Of a stretch of 64,000 nucleotides of DNA, positions 63,988 through 64,000 are shown in pieces. A program made the translations under genes and the position numbers. Origin of the DNA: Bacillus sp. SKDU12. Its GTDB lineage: Bacteria; Bacillota; Bacilli; Bacillales; Bacillaceae. The notes below the pieces were generated by a model, which saw only the letters and a program-made list of their open reading frames with translations, had not been told where the DNA came from and searched no databases. Position 1 is the stretch's first letter; each line of letters opens with the position of its first letter. Where the stretch lies: NCBI RefSeq assembly GCF_010093085.1, contig NZ_MSRC01000017.1, forward strand, positions 186,001 through 250,000, given 5' to 3'.

Positions 63988-64000
63988 TCAGCTAGAATTG

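Overview
The window is chromosomal DNA of a Bacillus subtilis-group bacterium. Gene order and protein sequences follow the B. subtilis 168 segment that runs counter to map order from acdA-rpoE-pyrG to spoIIID, and many proteins (Spo0F, RpmE, SpoIIID, the ATP synthase subunits) look identical or nearly so to the 168 products as I remember them. Differences in the less constrained proteins, a decayed glpX and one extra large gene suggest a strain or sister species other than 168. No rRNA, tRNA, CRISPR array, insertion sequence or prophage was seen.

Layout. 1-9.8 kb: tail of acdA, rpoE (RNA polymerase delta), pyrG with its CTP-sensing attenuator, ywjG, spo0F, fbaA, transaldolase, murAB, a ruined class II fructose bisphosphatase gene (glpX), rho, rpmE. 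9.8-24.4 kb: tdk, maeA-ywkB (malate metabolism), racA, ywkD, prfA-prmC (release factor 1 and its methylase), ywkF, ywlA, spoIIR, ywlB, a DnaA-box cluster, ywlC, mntP, ywlE, rpiB, ywlG, glyA, upp. 24.5-31.8 kb: the complete atpIBEFHAGDC operon. 31.8-42.7 kb: ywmA, ywzB, ywmB, murAA, spoIID, the paralogous secreted von Willebrand A proteins ywmC and ywmD, ywmE, fdhD, moaA, rapB, ywmF, csbD. 42.7-56.2 kb: ureABC behind two TnrA/GlnR boxes, ywnC, mta, clsA, ywnF, a bifunctional nonulosonate synthase/cytidylyltransferase gene, ywnG, ywnH, spoIIQ, ywnJ, bcrC and the nitrogen-regulated glnK-amtB pair. 56.5-64 kb: ywoC-ywoD, pucI, ywoF, ywoG-ywoH and spoIIID.

Functional themes. Sporulation is spread along the window: spo0F (phosphorelay), rapB (Spo0F phosphatase), racA (chromosome anchoring), spoIIR and spoIIQ (forespore, both behind sigma-F-like promoters), spoIID and spoIIID (mother cell, both behind sigma-E-like promoters). 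Nitrogen supply forms a second theme: ureABC, glnK-amtB and pucI, with TnrA-type boxes that can be read directly. Envelope functions include murAA, murAB, clsA, bcrC and the nonulosonate enzyme. General-stress genes ywmE and csbD have recognisable sigma-B promoters.

Most notable: the lone NeuB/SpsE-SpsF-like fusion gene at 49184-50974, the glpX pseudogene, a stack of three hairpins between ywmE and fdhD whose central one has an 18-bp perfect stem, two strong hairpins inside the atp operon, and the DnaA-box cluster across ywlB-ywlC. Assignments rest on reading motifs and on memory of the B. subtilis gene order; no search was run.
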